Below are positions 1-7,741 of a DNA stretch of 7,741 nt, in pieces. Both the position numbers and the translations under genes were made by a program. This DNA is from an uncultured Bacteroidales bacterium (GTDB lineage Bacteria; Bacteroidota; Bacteroidia; Bacteroidales; Paludibacteraceae): the NCBI GenBank assembly GCA_937886455.1, contig CALGCU010000172.1:1-7741 (forward strand), written 5' to 3'. The first letter of the stretch is position 1; each line of letters opens with the position of its first letter. The notes under the pieces were generated by a model that did not search any database, had not been told where the DNA came from, and saw nothing but the letters and a program-made list of their open reading frames with translations.

Positions 1-386
1 CATCCACCTATCATGACCACTTGTTTACCGGCTGAAATAGCCCAACTCTTAGTAGGTCGAAAAGTCAAAAAGAGCCAATCGGTGTTATCCACAAAGTCGG
101 ACACAGAATTGACTTTATTAAAACGCTGACGCCATGAATAAGTAAATTTAGGAGTAATCTGTCCATCAATGCGAAGATTGAAATAACGAACCTTCAGGCC
201 TGACTTCTCATGAATAGGCTCACCGGCTAATGCTTCATTCAGATAATCAAAGCGTGCTTCAAGACCTAAACGGAAAATCTGATTATCTTTATCATAACCT
301 TGTTGTGCGTTTACCGGCATGACAACAAGCAATGTCAACAAGCCAATGATGACAAAAACGTTTTTCTTCATTACAAGTGTTTTCAT
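1..386 (-). CDS. Exported beta-barrel protein, probable OprO/P-like porin (N-terminal part; runs off the window)
   Basis: 128 codons are open to the left edge, so only the N-terminus is visible. The protein starts MKTLVMKKNVFVIIG and continues with a hydrophobic stretch ending VMPVNAQQ. This is a Sec signal peptide with likely cleavage after VNA, so the product is exported. The mature part is rich in alternating polar and aromatic residues (KVRYFNLRIDGQ, TPKFTYSWRQRFNK, DWLFLTFRPTKSW, SAGKQVVMIGG). This matches the first beta-strands of phosphate-selective-porin-like (OprO/P) outer-membrane proteins common in Bacteroidota, where RQRFNK- and GKQ-type strings are typical. Two starts are possible: Met1 at 386 and Met6 at 371. 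Met6 gives the more compact signal peptide, whereas Met1 lies only about 20 nt from the predicted transcription start. The gene has its own promoter at 410-441. The porin family is an inference from resemblance of the visible third of the protein. Export is much more certain than the substrate. Confidence 0.72.
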   Translation of the reverse strand, partial: MKTLVMKKNVFVIIGLLTLLVVMPVNAQQGYDKDNQIFRLGLEARFDYLNEALAGEPIHEKSGLKVRYFNLRIDGQITPKFTYSWRQRFNKVNSVSDFVDNTDWLFLTFRPTKSWAISAGKQVVMIGG

Positions 387-409
387 GGTATAATTTTGGA
401 ATAACTGCA

Positions 410-441
410 CAAAGATAGTGCAAGGTGAGTAAAATGCCAAA
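410..441 (-). promoter_or_regulatory. Bacteroidota sigma-70-type promoter for the porin-like gene
   Basis: Read on the minus strand, TTTG (441-438) is followed by a 20-nt spacer and then TATCTTTG (417-410). This is an exact match to the Bacteroidota -33/-7 consensus TTTG-N19-21-TAnnTTTG. Transcription would start a few bases downstream, near 403-406, leaving a very short leader before the ATG at 386. Confidence 0.7.
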
Positions 442-711
442 TTTGCGATTAAGTGAGAGCAGAAAAAGTTTACTTTTTTATGCCGAGCAAGAGCAAATAA
501 AACCCAAAGTTAAATTATTTGAGTATTTCCGAACCAAAGCCTATCTTATCAAAAGATAATACAAACGAGCGAGAAATATGAATTTTACTTCAATATTTTT
601 CACTGCGAGTGCAGTTTATCTTATATAAGGTTTGTAGCAGTGAGGTAGTGATGGTGTGAGTGTGGGATGTTTGTGTGAAAAAGATGTTTTGGTTGGTAGT
701 GATTTGATAGG
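442..711. other. Gene-free intergenic stretch
   Basis: There is no convincing coding frame on either strand between the promoter of the porin-like gene and the hairpin downstream of yebC. It holds an AT-rich palindrome at 463-478 (AAAAAGT-TT-ACTTTTT) just upstream of the porin promoter. It also holds two small weak hairpins: TTATC-AAAA-GATAA at 546-559 and CTGC-GAGT-GCAG near 603-614. I see no tRNA, repeat array or transposon end in it. Confidence 0.6.
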
Positions 712-718
712 ATGCAAG

Positions 719-748
719 AAGCCACCTACACTTGTGGTGAGGTGGCTT
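719..748 (-). terminator. Hairpin, probable terminator of yebC
   Basis: A perfect 9-bp stem (AAGCCACCT at 719-727 with AGGTGGCTT at 740-748) encloses a 12-nt loop, about 31 nt beyond the yebC stop codon. Position and stem strength suit an intrinsic terminator. The T-run on the minus side is poor (CTTCTTGC), so termination may be inefficient or the hairpin may serve mainly as an RNA 3'-end stabiliser. Confidence 0.4.
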
Positions 749-779
749 TCGGTGTGTTATTAGAAGATGGTGAATATGT

Positions 780-1511
780 TTATTCTGCCATATTGTGGAA
801 TACGTTTTGTACGTCTTCGTCTTCTTCTAATTTATCCAAGAGTTTTTGTACAGCTGCTTTTTGTTCTTCTGTGAGTTCTTTTACGTCATTAGGGATGCGT
901 TCAAATTCCGCACTAAAGATTTCAAATCCGTTTTCTTCCAAGTATTTTTGTATTGCTGAGTAGGATTGGAAGTCTCCATAGAGCAGTACGGAAGCGCCTG
1001 TTTCTTCGTCCCCTTCGTCATATACTACTTCATCTACTCCGTAGTCAATGAGTTCGAGTTCGAGTTCTTCAACATCTACTCCTTCTTTTGGTGCAATTTT
1101 GAATACACATTTATGTTCAAATAGGAATTCAAGGCTTCCTGAAGTTCCGAGTGATCCACCATTTTTAGTGAAATAGCTACGAATGTTGGCTACAGTACGT
1201 GTGGTGTTGTCTGTAGCGGTTTCTACGAAGATGGCAATTCCATTAGGTCCATATCCTTCGTAGTTCATTTCTTTATAGTCGGTGAAGTCTTTTGATGTTG
1301 CTTTTTTGATAGCTCTCTCCACGTTTTCTTTCGGCATGTTTTCTTTTTTTGCTTGTTGCATTAACACGCGCAAACGAGGATTAGTGTCAGGGTCGGGTCC
1401 ACCTGCTTTTGTAGCGATGGTGATTTCTTTTCCTAACTTAGTGAAGACACGGGCCATGTTGCCCCAACGTTTCATTTTTCTTGCTTTTCTGTATTCAAAC
1501 GCTCTACCCAT
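780..1511 (-). CDS. yebC: YebC/PmpR family protein (TACO1 homologue)
   Basis: The 243-aa product has the full length of the YebC/PmpR family. Family hallmarks are visible in order: the N-terminal MGRAFEYRKARKMKRWGNMA (the Bacteroidota variant of the usual MAGHSKWANIKHRK), GGPDPDTNPRLR at about 38-49, KENMPKENVERAIKKATSKD at about 56-75, YEGYGPNGIAIFVE at about 84-97, and TATDNTTRTVANIRSYFTKN with GGSLGTSGSLEFLF after it. The C-terminal part is acidic (EELELELIDYGVDE, and EEDEDVQN near the end). Family members have been described as DNA-binding transcriptional regulators and, more recently, as ribosome-associated factors that relieve stalling at proline stretches. The mitochondrial relative TACO1 is a translational activator. 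The sequence alone does not say which role applies. The protein is cytoplasmic. The gene follows the thiamin operon but has its own promoter, so I see no functional link to thiamin synthesis. Confidence 0.95.
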   Translation of the reverse strand: MGRAFEYRKARKMKRWGNMARVFTKLGKEITIATKAGGPDPDTNPRLRVLMQQAKKENMPKENVERAIKKATSKDFTDYKEMNYEGYGPNGIAIFVETATDNTTRTVANIRSYFTKNGGSLGTSGSLEFLFEHKCVFKIAPKEGVDVEELELELIDYGVDEVVYDEGDEETGASVLLYGDFQSYSAIQKYLEENGFEIFSAEFERIPNDVKELTEEQKAAVQKLLDKLEEDEDVQNVFHNMAE

Positions 1512-1580
1512 TGTATAGTTTATTTAGTTTGTTGTGAAGAGAATGTTTAGTTGTAGTATTATAAATTTCATTTAGGGTGG

Positions 1581-1612
1581 CAAAGTTAGGAAAAAACGTT
1601 GGAATAATCAAC
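1581..1612 (-). promoter_or_regulatory. Bacteroidota sigma-70-type promoter for yebC
   Basis: On the minus strand GTTG (1612-1609), a 20-nt spacer and TAACTTTG (1588-1581) match TTTG-N19-21-TAnnTTTG with one change in the -33 box. It sits between the last thiamin-operon gene (stop codon at 1635-1637) and the yebC ATG at 1511, giving a leader of roughly 65 nt. It suggests yebC is transcribed independently of the riboswitch-controlled operon. Confidence 0.6.
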
Positions 1613-1634
1613 CTAAATGTGTGTAATTCTTGGA

Positions 1635-2195
1635 TTAGGTGTTTTCATTTGCCGGGTTTAAGATGGAGTTTATTGCTCCTAACATTGCTACTCCTCCAAA
1701 ATGTAGTGATTTGAGATAGGGAATTTTGTCCAATGTCACTCCCCCGAGAGCAATCACTTTGTGGTCTATGATTCCCTTATCCGCTGCAAGTTGTAGTTGA
1801 TTGTGTGTAAAGGCTGCATTATACCCTACCTTTGATATGCTGTTAAAAATGGGACTTAAAAAGAGGTAGTCATAGTTGTTTTTATATGTTTCTATTTCTT
1901 CTAAAGAATGGCATGAGCGACTTCTTGATCCGGTGTAATTGTCGGGGAGTTGTGTGATGTTTTTATTGACATGTACTCCCCGCAAGGCGAATTCTTCGTA
2001 TAAACAGAAGTGGTCATGCACGACTATTTTTTTTCTTTCAGTGGGTGTTAGTTGTGTTAATACTTGTTTGCAATAGGAGATATCGGCTTGTGGTTTTCGG
2101 AAGTGTAGTATATCTACCCCATGGGCGAGAAGTTGCCTGATGTAGGCCACTTCTCCGCTTTGTGCTTGGGGTGATGTGATAGCAATTATCAGCAT
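1635..2195 (-). CDS. Divergent ThiE/TenI-like protein (second thiamin-phosphate-synthase-fold gene)
   Basis: The 186-aa product has the TIM-barrel pattern of the ThiE/TenI superfamily but is shorter than usual (about 205-215 aa). Recognisable elements in order: DILHFRKP (28-35), VVHDHF (58-63), RGVHVNKN (72-79), SRSCHSLEE (92-100), SPIFNSISKVGYNAAF (114-129), VIALGGV (147-153) and GGVAMLGAI (167-175). Compared with the canonical ThiE encoded upstream, the QLRMK motif has become HFRKP and the metal-binding Asp after GVHLGKN is replaced by Ile80. Arg33, Asp61 and Lys122 remain. This resembles TenI (thiazole tautomerase in Bacillus subtilis), whose SVHSLEE string is closely matched, more than a working thiamin-phosphate synthase. 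It begins 17 nt after the Thi4-type gene and is the last gene of the operon, so a thiamin role is likely. A tautomerase is expected beside ThiG, not Thi4, so the exact reaction is left open. Confidence 0.8.
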   Translation of the reverse strand: MLIIAITSPQAQSGEVAYIRQLLAHGVDILHFRKPQADISYCKQVLTQLTPTERKKIVVHDHFCLYEEFALRGVHVNKNITQLPDNYTGSRSRSCHSLEEIETYKNNYDYLFLSPIFNSISKVGYNAAFTHNQLQLAADKGIIDHKVIALGGVTLDKIPYLKSLHFGGVAMLGAINSILNPANENT

Positions 2196-2212
2196 GTTTA
2201 GTGATTTTCTAT

Positions 2213-2989
2213 TTATTTCTGTGTAAGTGATTTAATAATCAGGTCAGCCACTTTTTTTCCAGAAAGTAACATTCCTCCAAAAATAGGTCCCATGCGAGGC
2301 GTGCCACTTACTGCTGATGCAGCCATCCCGCACACATAAAGTCCCGGATAGATTTCTTTTGTACCTTTTACCACTTCTTCTTCACCTGCTACTACGTCAA
2401 GAGAGCGTTCTCCAATGACAGCGCCCGTATCTGTGTTGAGTAGAATTCCATTTTTTCTTGCAACAGTTTGGCACATTTCACTGTCATGTCCAGTGCCATC
2501 CACCACACACTTAGCCATGATGTTAAGAGGGTCAACGTGCATTCCTTCACGCAATACCGGTGTCCAATTGACCACTACTCCGCTAACTACATTATTTTTA
2601 AATATCACATCTTCCACCGAATAGCAGTTGAAAATAGTTGCTCCAGCATGTACAGCTTTGTATAATAATGCAGCGGTGCTTTCTATGGAGTCCATTACGT
2701 AGAGATGGTCGTTGTATTGTTCGTAGTTGATGTTAAACTCTTTTATAATGTGTAGTGCTTCTTCTTGTACTACAATTTGGTTGAACATCATAGCACCTCC
2801 CCACATGCCCCCTCCGGGTGATAGTTTTCTGTCGAATTGGGCTACTTTCAGTCCTGCTTTTGCGAGGTAATATGCCGCCACAATTCCCGAAGGTCCTCCC
2901 CCTACGATAGCCACATCAAGTTCTAAGTTTTTTTCTAATTTTTGGAAATAGGTAGTGATGATACCTTGTGATACATTTTTTTCAATCAT
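2213..2989 (-). CDS. thi4: Thi4-type thiazole synthase, sulfide-dependent His variant
   Basis: The 258-aa protein has the length of archaeal and bacterial Thi4 enzymes, shorter than yeast Thi4. It opens with a Rossmann dinucleotide-binding motif, DVAIVGGGPSG (25-35), followed by LSPGGGMWGGAMMFN (56-70), GTGHDSE (165-171) and the conserved GTPRMGPIFGGM (229-240). The family makes the ADP-thiazole precursor from NAD, glycine and a sulfur source. Yeast Thi4 destroys itself by giving up the sulfur of Cys205. Here the equivalent site reads EGMHVDPL, with His151 in place of that Cys. Methanogen and some bacterial Thi4 proteins with His use free sulfide with iron and turn over repeatedly, so this one is inferred to do the same in the cytoplasm. 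The gene lies 26 nt after thiC and 17 nt before the ThiE/TenI-like gene. No thiG, thiS, thiH or thiF is present, so this is the only thiazole-forming enzyme in the operon. Confidence 0.93.
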   Translation of the reverse strand: MIEKNVSQGIITTYFQKLEKNLELDVAIVGGGPSGIVAAYYLAKAGLKVAQFDRKLSPGGGMWGGAMMFNQIVVQEEALHIIKEFNINYEQYNDHLYVMDSIESTAALLYKAVHAGATIFNCYSVEDVIFKNNVVSGVVVNWTPVLREGMHVDPLNIMAKCVVDGTGHDSEMCQTVARKNGILLNTDTGAVIGERSLDVVAGEEEVVKGTKEIYPGLYVCGMAASAVSGTPRMGPIFGGMLLSGKKVADLIIKSLTQK

Positions 2990-3015
2990 AACTTTAGTAT
3001 TTTAGTGATTATAGA

Positions 3016-5243
<2,228 letters not shown>

Positions 5244-5254
<11 letters not shown>

Positions 5255-6143
5255 ACGTTTGAATTTTTATGGGGTTAAACAGATGATTAACAGGTCCACA
5301 TCCATGTCCTATGGAGATATCCGCACCGTTTTTAATCGCCTCTGTGATGTAGATTTTAGCTTGTCGAACAGCCTCTTCCATAGTGAACCCACGTGCCATA
5401 AAAGCAGCAATAGCCGCCGAAAGTGTACATCCGGTGCCATGAATATTATGGGTAAAGATTGTTGGAGAAGTATAGTGAGTGATGGAGATAGCTTTATCTG
5501 TAGTACGATAAAGTATGTCTGTCTTCATATCGCCATGTTCATGTCCACCTTTGAGAAGAATAGCCTTTAGACCCGACTGAAGAAGATGTTGTGCTGCAGC
5601 GTTTTTCTCTTCCAAAGTGGTGAGTGGCAGATTACATAAAGCCTGCATTTCAGGGATGTTAGGTGTGAGCAATGTGGTAATAGGTAATAATTTCTTTATA
5701 AGCACATTTTGCGCCTCATCAGCCATCAATCTATGGCCACTACTTGCGAGCATAACAGGGTCGAGAATAATAGGCGTAGAATAGTTTTTGAGTGTTTGGG
5801 CTAAGACTTCGACTATCTCAGCATTGCCCAGCATGCCGATTTTAATTATAGAAGGTGAGATATCGTTCATTACGGAAAGTAATTGACTGTGAACCATATT
5901 TACCGGAATGTGTAATTGTGCTTGTACTCCTTGGGTGTTTTGAGCCGTAATAGCCGTAATGACAGTTGCGCCATACACTCCAAGTGCCGAACATGTTTTA
6001 AGATCAGCCTGTATTCCGGCTCCACCAGATGAATCAGAGCCTGCAATTGAGAGAACAATCGGATAGCGTTTTTTGGGGGTAGAGAATATTTGAGGATTGT
6101 TATCTTGCCCCGTTTTAGTTGTGTTGTTTAGTTTTAATTTCAT
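5244..6143 (-). CDS. thiD: Hydroxymethylpyrimidine/phosphomethylpyrimidine kinase ThiD
   Basis: The ribokinase-fold kinase phosphorylates HMP and HMP-P to HMP-PP, the pyrimidine partner for ThiE. Motifs are [16 protein letters not shown] (32-47), [11 protein letters not shown] (63-73), IKIGML (100-105), ILDPVM (126-131), TPN (160-162), LLKGGHEHG (196-204) and [12 protein letters not shown] (235-246). The last holds the GTGC anion hole with the catalytic Cys239, and GHGCGPVNH follows near the C-terminus. At 299 aa it is somewhat longer than typical ThiD (about 265-275 aa). The excess is a polar N-terminal tail of about 26 residues ([13 protein letters not shown] and on) before the first beta-strand. 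The only in-frame Met before the GSDSSGG motif is Met1, so the tail is probably real unless a non-ATG start is used. It is the first gene of the operon, about 41 nt beyond the leader terminator. Confidence 0.96.
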
Positions 6144-6184
6144 AAGAAAATTTCAATTAAAATACTAACAACGGGGTGTCTTTT

Positions 6185-6224
6185 AAAAAAAAGAAAACGT
6201 ATACCTTCCTTTGGGGTATACGTT
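6185..6224 (-). terminator. Riboswitch expression platform: intrinsic terminator in the thiamin-operon leader
   Basis: In transcript order, AACGTATACC (6224-6215) pairs perfectly over 10 bp with GGTATACGTT (6205-6196) around a 9-nt loop. It is followed at once by TT-C-TTTTTTTT (6195-6185). This is a textbook intrinsic terminator placed 12 nt after the aptamer and about 41 nt before the thiD ATG. Control is therefore by premature transcription termination when TPP is bound. Confidence 0.9.
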
Positions 6225-6236
6225 ACGACATTATCC

Positions 6237-6311
6237 ACAATTCCTACGGCAGTACTAACTGCATCAGGTTCGAGGGTATAATCTCAGCTTGTTTTCCAAG
6301 CACCCCTTTGT
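6237..6311 (-). promoter_or_regulatory. TPP riboswitch (THI element) aptamer
   Basis: On the minus strand the conserved aptamer core reads in order: GGGGTGC (6306-6300), a short P3 hairpin GCTTG-GAAAA-CAAGC, CTGAGA (6287-6282), TATACCC (6280-6274), CGAACCTGAT (6272-6263), the P4/P5 arm GCAG-TTAGTA-CTGC, and CGTAGGAA. P2 is formed by GGGGT with ACCC, and a short P1 by ACAA (6311-6308) with TTGT (6240-6237). P3 has only five base pairs with no extension. The element senses thiamin pyrophosphate and lies directly upstream of thiD and its leader terminator, so it controls the whole five-gene operon. Confidence 0.97.
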
Positions 6312-6316
6312 CGATG

Positions 6317-6324
6317 CGAAGATA
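6317..6324 (-). promoter_or_regulatory. Candidate -7 element of the thiamin-operon promoter
   Basis: TATCTTCG on the minus strand is one base off the Bacteroidota -7 box TAnnTTTG. It lies so that transcription would begin at about 6310-6313, right at the 5' side of aptamer stem P1. No good TTTG is found at the expected -33 spacing (AATG there instead), so the call is weak. No better -7 box was found in 6312-6415. Confidence 0.28.
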
Positions 6325-6415
6325 TGTATATTTTTTGAAAGTAGCATTATTTTCTTCTTAAAAATGTTATTTTTACCCAACAATCTCAAATTTCATGACT
6401 AATGTGGGTCAAATA

Positions 6416-6453
6416 AAAAAGTCCCTACCCTTGTATTGGGGTAAGGACTTTTT
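6416..6453 (-). terminator. Intrinsic terminator of nifJ
   Basis: A 15-bp stem joins 6453-6439 and 6430-6416 (core GTCCTTACCC with GGGTAGGGAC, one G-T pair) around an 8-nt loop. It starts about 24 nt past the nifJ stop and ends in a T-run. Because the stem is flanked by A-runs and T-runs on both sides it could also work for the opposite strand. It separates nifJ from the riboswitch-controlled operon. Confidence 0.88.
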
Positions 6454-6476
6454 CTTTATGGTTTATAGAATATTAA

Positions 6477-7741
6477 TTAGTATTCCATTTTTTCCATACG
6501 TTGATAGCTCTTATAGCGCCATTTAGCATTTTCTTCCGCAGCAGCAAAGAGTTCTGCAGCTTCAGCCGGATATTGCTTCATTACAGAAGCATAGCGCACT
6601 TCACCTTTGAGGAAGTCTTGGAACTTGGTGTAATCAGGTTCTTTGCTATCGAGGGTGAATGGGTTCTTTCCTTCAGCTTCCAATGCAGGATTATAGCGCC
6701 ACAAATGCCAGTATCCACATTCAACGGCAGCAGCTTCTTCGGCTTGTGCTTTACCCATACCTTTCTTCAATCCATGGTTGATACATGGTGCGTAAGCGAT
6801 TACCAAAGATGGTCCAGGATAAGCTTCGGCTTCGCGAATAGCTTTCAAGCATTGTGCTTGGTCGGCACCCATTGCAATTTGAGCCACATATACATATCCG
6901 TAGGTGGTAGCAATCATACCTAAGTCTTTTTTGCGAACACGTTTACCAGCAGCAGCAAATTTAGCAATCGCTCCGATAGGAGTAGATTTAGAAGCTTGAC
7001 CACCCGTGTTAGAGTAAACTTCAGTGTCCAACACAAGTATGTTAACATCTTTACCACTTGCAATTACATGGTCAAGACCACCATAACCGATGTCGTAAGA
7101 AGCACCGTCACCACCAATAATCCATTGGCTACGTTTGATGATATATCCGCTCAATGCATTGATTTTCTTGCAGATGTCACATCCACAGCTTGATACAGCC
7201 GGAATGATTTTCTCTGCTAATTCTTTTGTTTTAGCAGCGTCATTTTGGTTTTCAATCCATTCACGGAACCAAGCTTTCAATTCATCAGAGCAGCAAGAGC
7301 ATGTTTGAGCTTCAGTCATCAATTGAGTGAGGCGTGCACGCATTTTTTCATTAGCGAGTTCCATACCCAAACCAAATTCGCAGAAGTCTTCAAAGAGTGA
7401 GTTAGCCCAAGCAGGTCCTTGTCCCTTTTCATTAGTAGTGTAAGGAGTAGAAGGCACAGATCCAGAATAGATAGAAGAACATCCCGTAGCATTTGCCACC
7501 ATTTGACGATCTCCAAACAATTGAGAAATCAATTTTACATACGGTGTTTCACCACAACCAGAGCATGCTCCAGAGAATTCAAAGAGTGGAGTTGCGAATT
7601 GAGAATTCTTCACGTTAGAAGCAGTGTCAACTAAATGTTGTTTTGTTTTCACATTAGCCACACAGTAATCCCAGTTAGCAGCTTCTGCAAGTTCTTGTTC
7701 CAATGGTACCATCTTCAATGCAGGTCCACCTGCTTTAGGAT
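6477..7741 (-). CDS. nifJ: Pyruvate:ferredoxin (flavodoxin) oxidoreductase, C-terminal part (starts beyond the window)
   Basis: 420 codons of the C-terminus are present. The full-length enzyme is usually near 1,180 aa, so about two thirds lies outside. The enzyme decarboxylates pyruvate to acetyl-CoA and passes electrons to ferredoxin or flavodoxin, in the cytoplasm of anaerobes. In the visible numbering, C59 and C62 (SGACSGCGE), C87 (ANATGCSSIY) and C319 (YAPCINHG) match the four ligands of the proximal [4Fe-4S] cluster. The TPP-binding segment is GGDGASYDIGYGGLDHV (209-225), followed by DTEVYSNTGGQASKSTP (238-254). A linker between the C87 and TPP regions carries six further cysteines (C147, C149, C150, C185, C187, C190). 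The frame reads PKAGGPALKM right to the window edge, so the TTG at 7718 is internal and not a start. Although it uses TPP as cofactor, it is cut off from the thiamin operon by a strong terminator. Confidence 0.96.
   Translation of the reverse strand, partial: PKAGGPALKMVPLEQELAEAANWDYCVANVKTKQHLVDTASNVKNSQFATPLFEFSGACSGCGETPYVKLISQLFGDRQMVANATGCSSIYSGSVPSTPYTTNEKGQGPAWANSLFEDFCEFGLGMELANEKMRARLTQLMTEAQTCSCCSDELKAWFREWIENQNDAAKTKELAEKIIPAVSSCGCDICKKINALSGYIIKRSQWIIGGDGASYDIGYGGLDHVIASGKDVNILVLDTEVYSNTGGQASKSTPIGAIAKFAAAGKRVRKKDLGMIATTYGYVYVAQIAMGADQAQCLKAIREAEAYPGPSLVIAYAPCINHGLKKGMGKAQAEEAAAVECGYWHLWRYNPALEAEGKNPFTLDSKEPDYTKFQDFLKGEVRYASVMKQYPAEAAELFAAAEENAKWRYKSYQRMEKMEY

Noticed and set aside
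546..559. TTATC-AAAA-GATAA hairpin as a terminator or small RNA element
   Set aside because: It is only five AT-rich base pairs with no T-run and no adjacent gene end.
712..963. Plus-strand open frame over the end of yebC and its terminator
   Set aside because: It is antisense to yebC, low in complexity (Ser-rich, CTSSSSSN) and begins in a hairpin. No family resemblance or promoter is visible.
1595..1612. Small hairpin with T-run as terminator of the thiamin operon
   Set aside because: The stem has only about four base pairs and overlaps the yebC promoter spacer, so it is too weak to list as a terminator.
6501..6923. 140-codon plus-strand open frame opposite nifJ
   Set aside because: It is antisense to a strongly conserved enzyme and has no recognisable motif. 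Such frames arise from the codon bias of the real gene.
7716..7718. TTG as start of a separate 413-aa gene
   Set aside because: The frame stays open to the window edge with typical NifJ sequence (PKAGGPALKM), so this codon is an internal Leu.

Overview
The window looks like a chromosomal segment of an anaerobic member of the Bacteroidota, most likely Bacteroidales. Four things point there: two promoters of the Bacteroidota form TTG/TTTG-N20-TAnnTTTG, the near absence of Shine-Dalgarno sequences, a YebC protein with the N-terminus typical of that group, and a pyruvate:ferredoxin oxidoreductase (PFOR). The base composition is moderately AT-rich and even. I see no mobile elements, CRISPR arrays, tRNAs or rRNAs. 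All recognised genes lie on the minus strand, so transcription runs from high to low coordinates.

Layout in order of transcription. (1) 7741-6477 is the C-terminal part (420 codons) of NifJ/PFOR, closed by a strong hairpin terminator at 6416-6453. (2) 6311-6185 is a TPP riboswitch aptamer followed by an intrinsic terminator. Together they form a transcription-attenuation leader for the thiamin operon. (3) 6143-1635 is a tight five-gene operon: thiD, thiE, thiC, a Thi4-type thiazole synthase gene, and a divergent ThiE/TenI-like gene. (4) 1511-780 is yebC, which has its own consensus promoter at 1581-1612. (5) A gene-free stretch at 387-779 holds the likely yebC terminator and the promoter of the next gene. 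(6) 386-1 is the N-terminal part of an exported protein that resembles Bacteroidota OprO/P-like porins.

How the genes work together. ThiC makes HMP-P, ThiD phosphorylates it to HMP-PP, Thi4 builds the thiazole, and ThiE joins the two halves to give thiamin phosphate. The riboswitch should stop transcription when TPP is plentiful. The notable point is the thiazole branch. No thiS, thiG, thiH or thiF is present, and their place is taken by a Thi4 with His (H151) where yeast Thi4 has its sacrificial Cys205. That marks it as the sulfide-using, multiple-turnover type. The last operon gene is a ThiE/TenI paralogue with an altered active site, and its role next to Thi4 is unclear. The adjacent NifJ is itself a TPP enzyme but appears to be a separate transcription unit.
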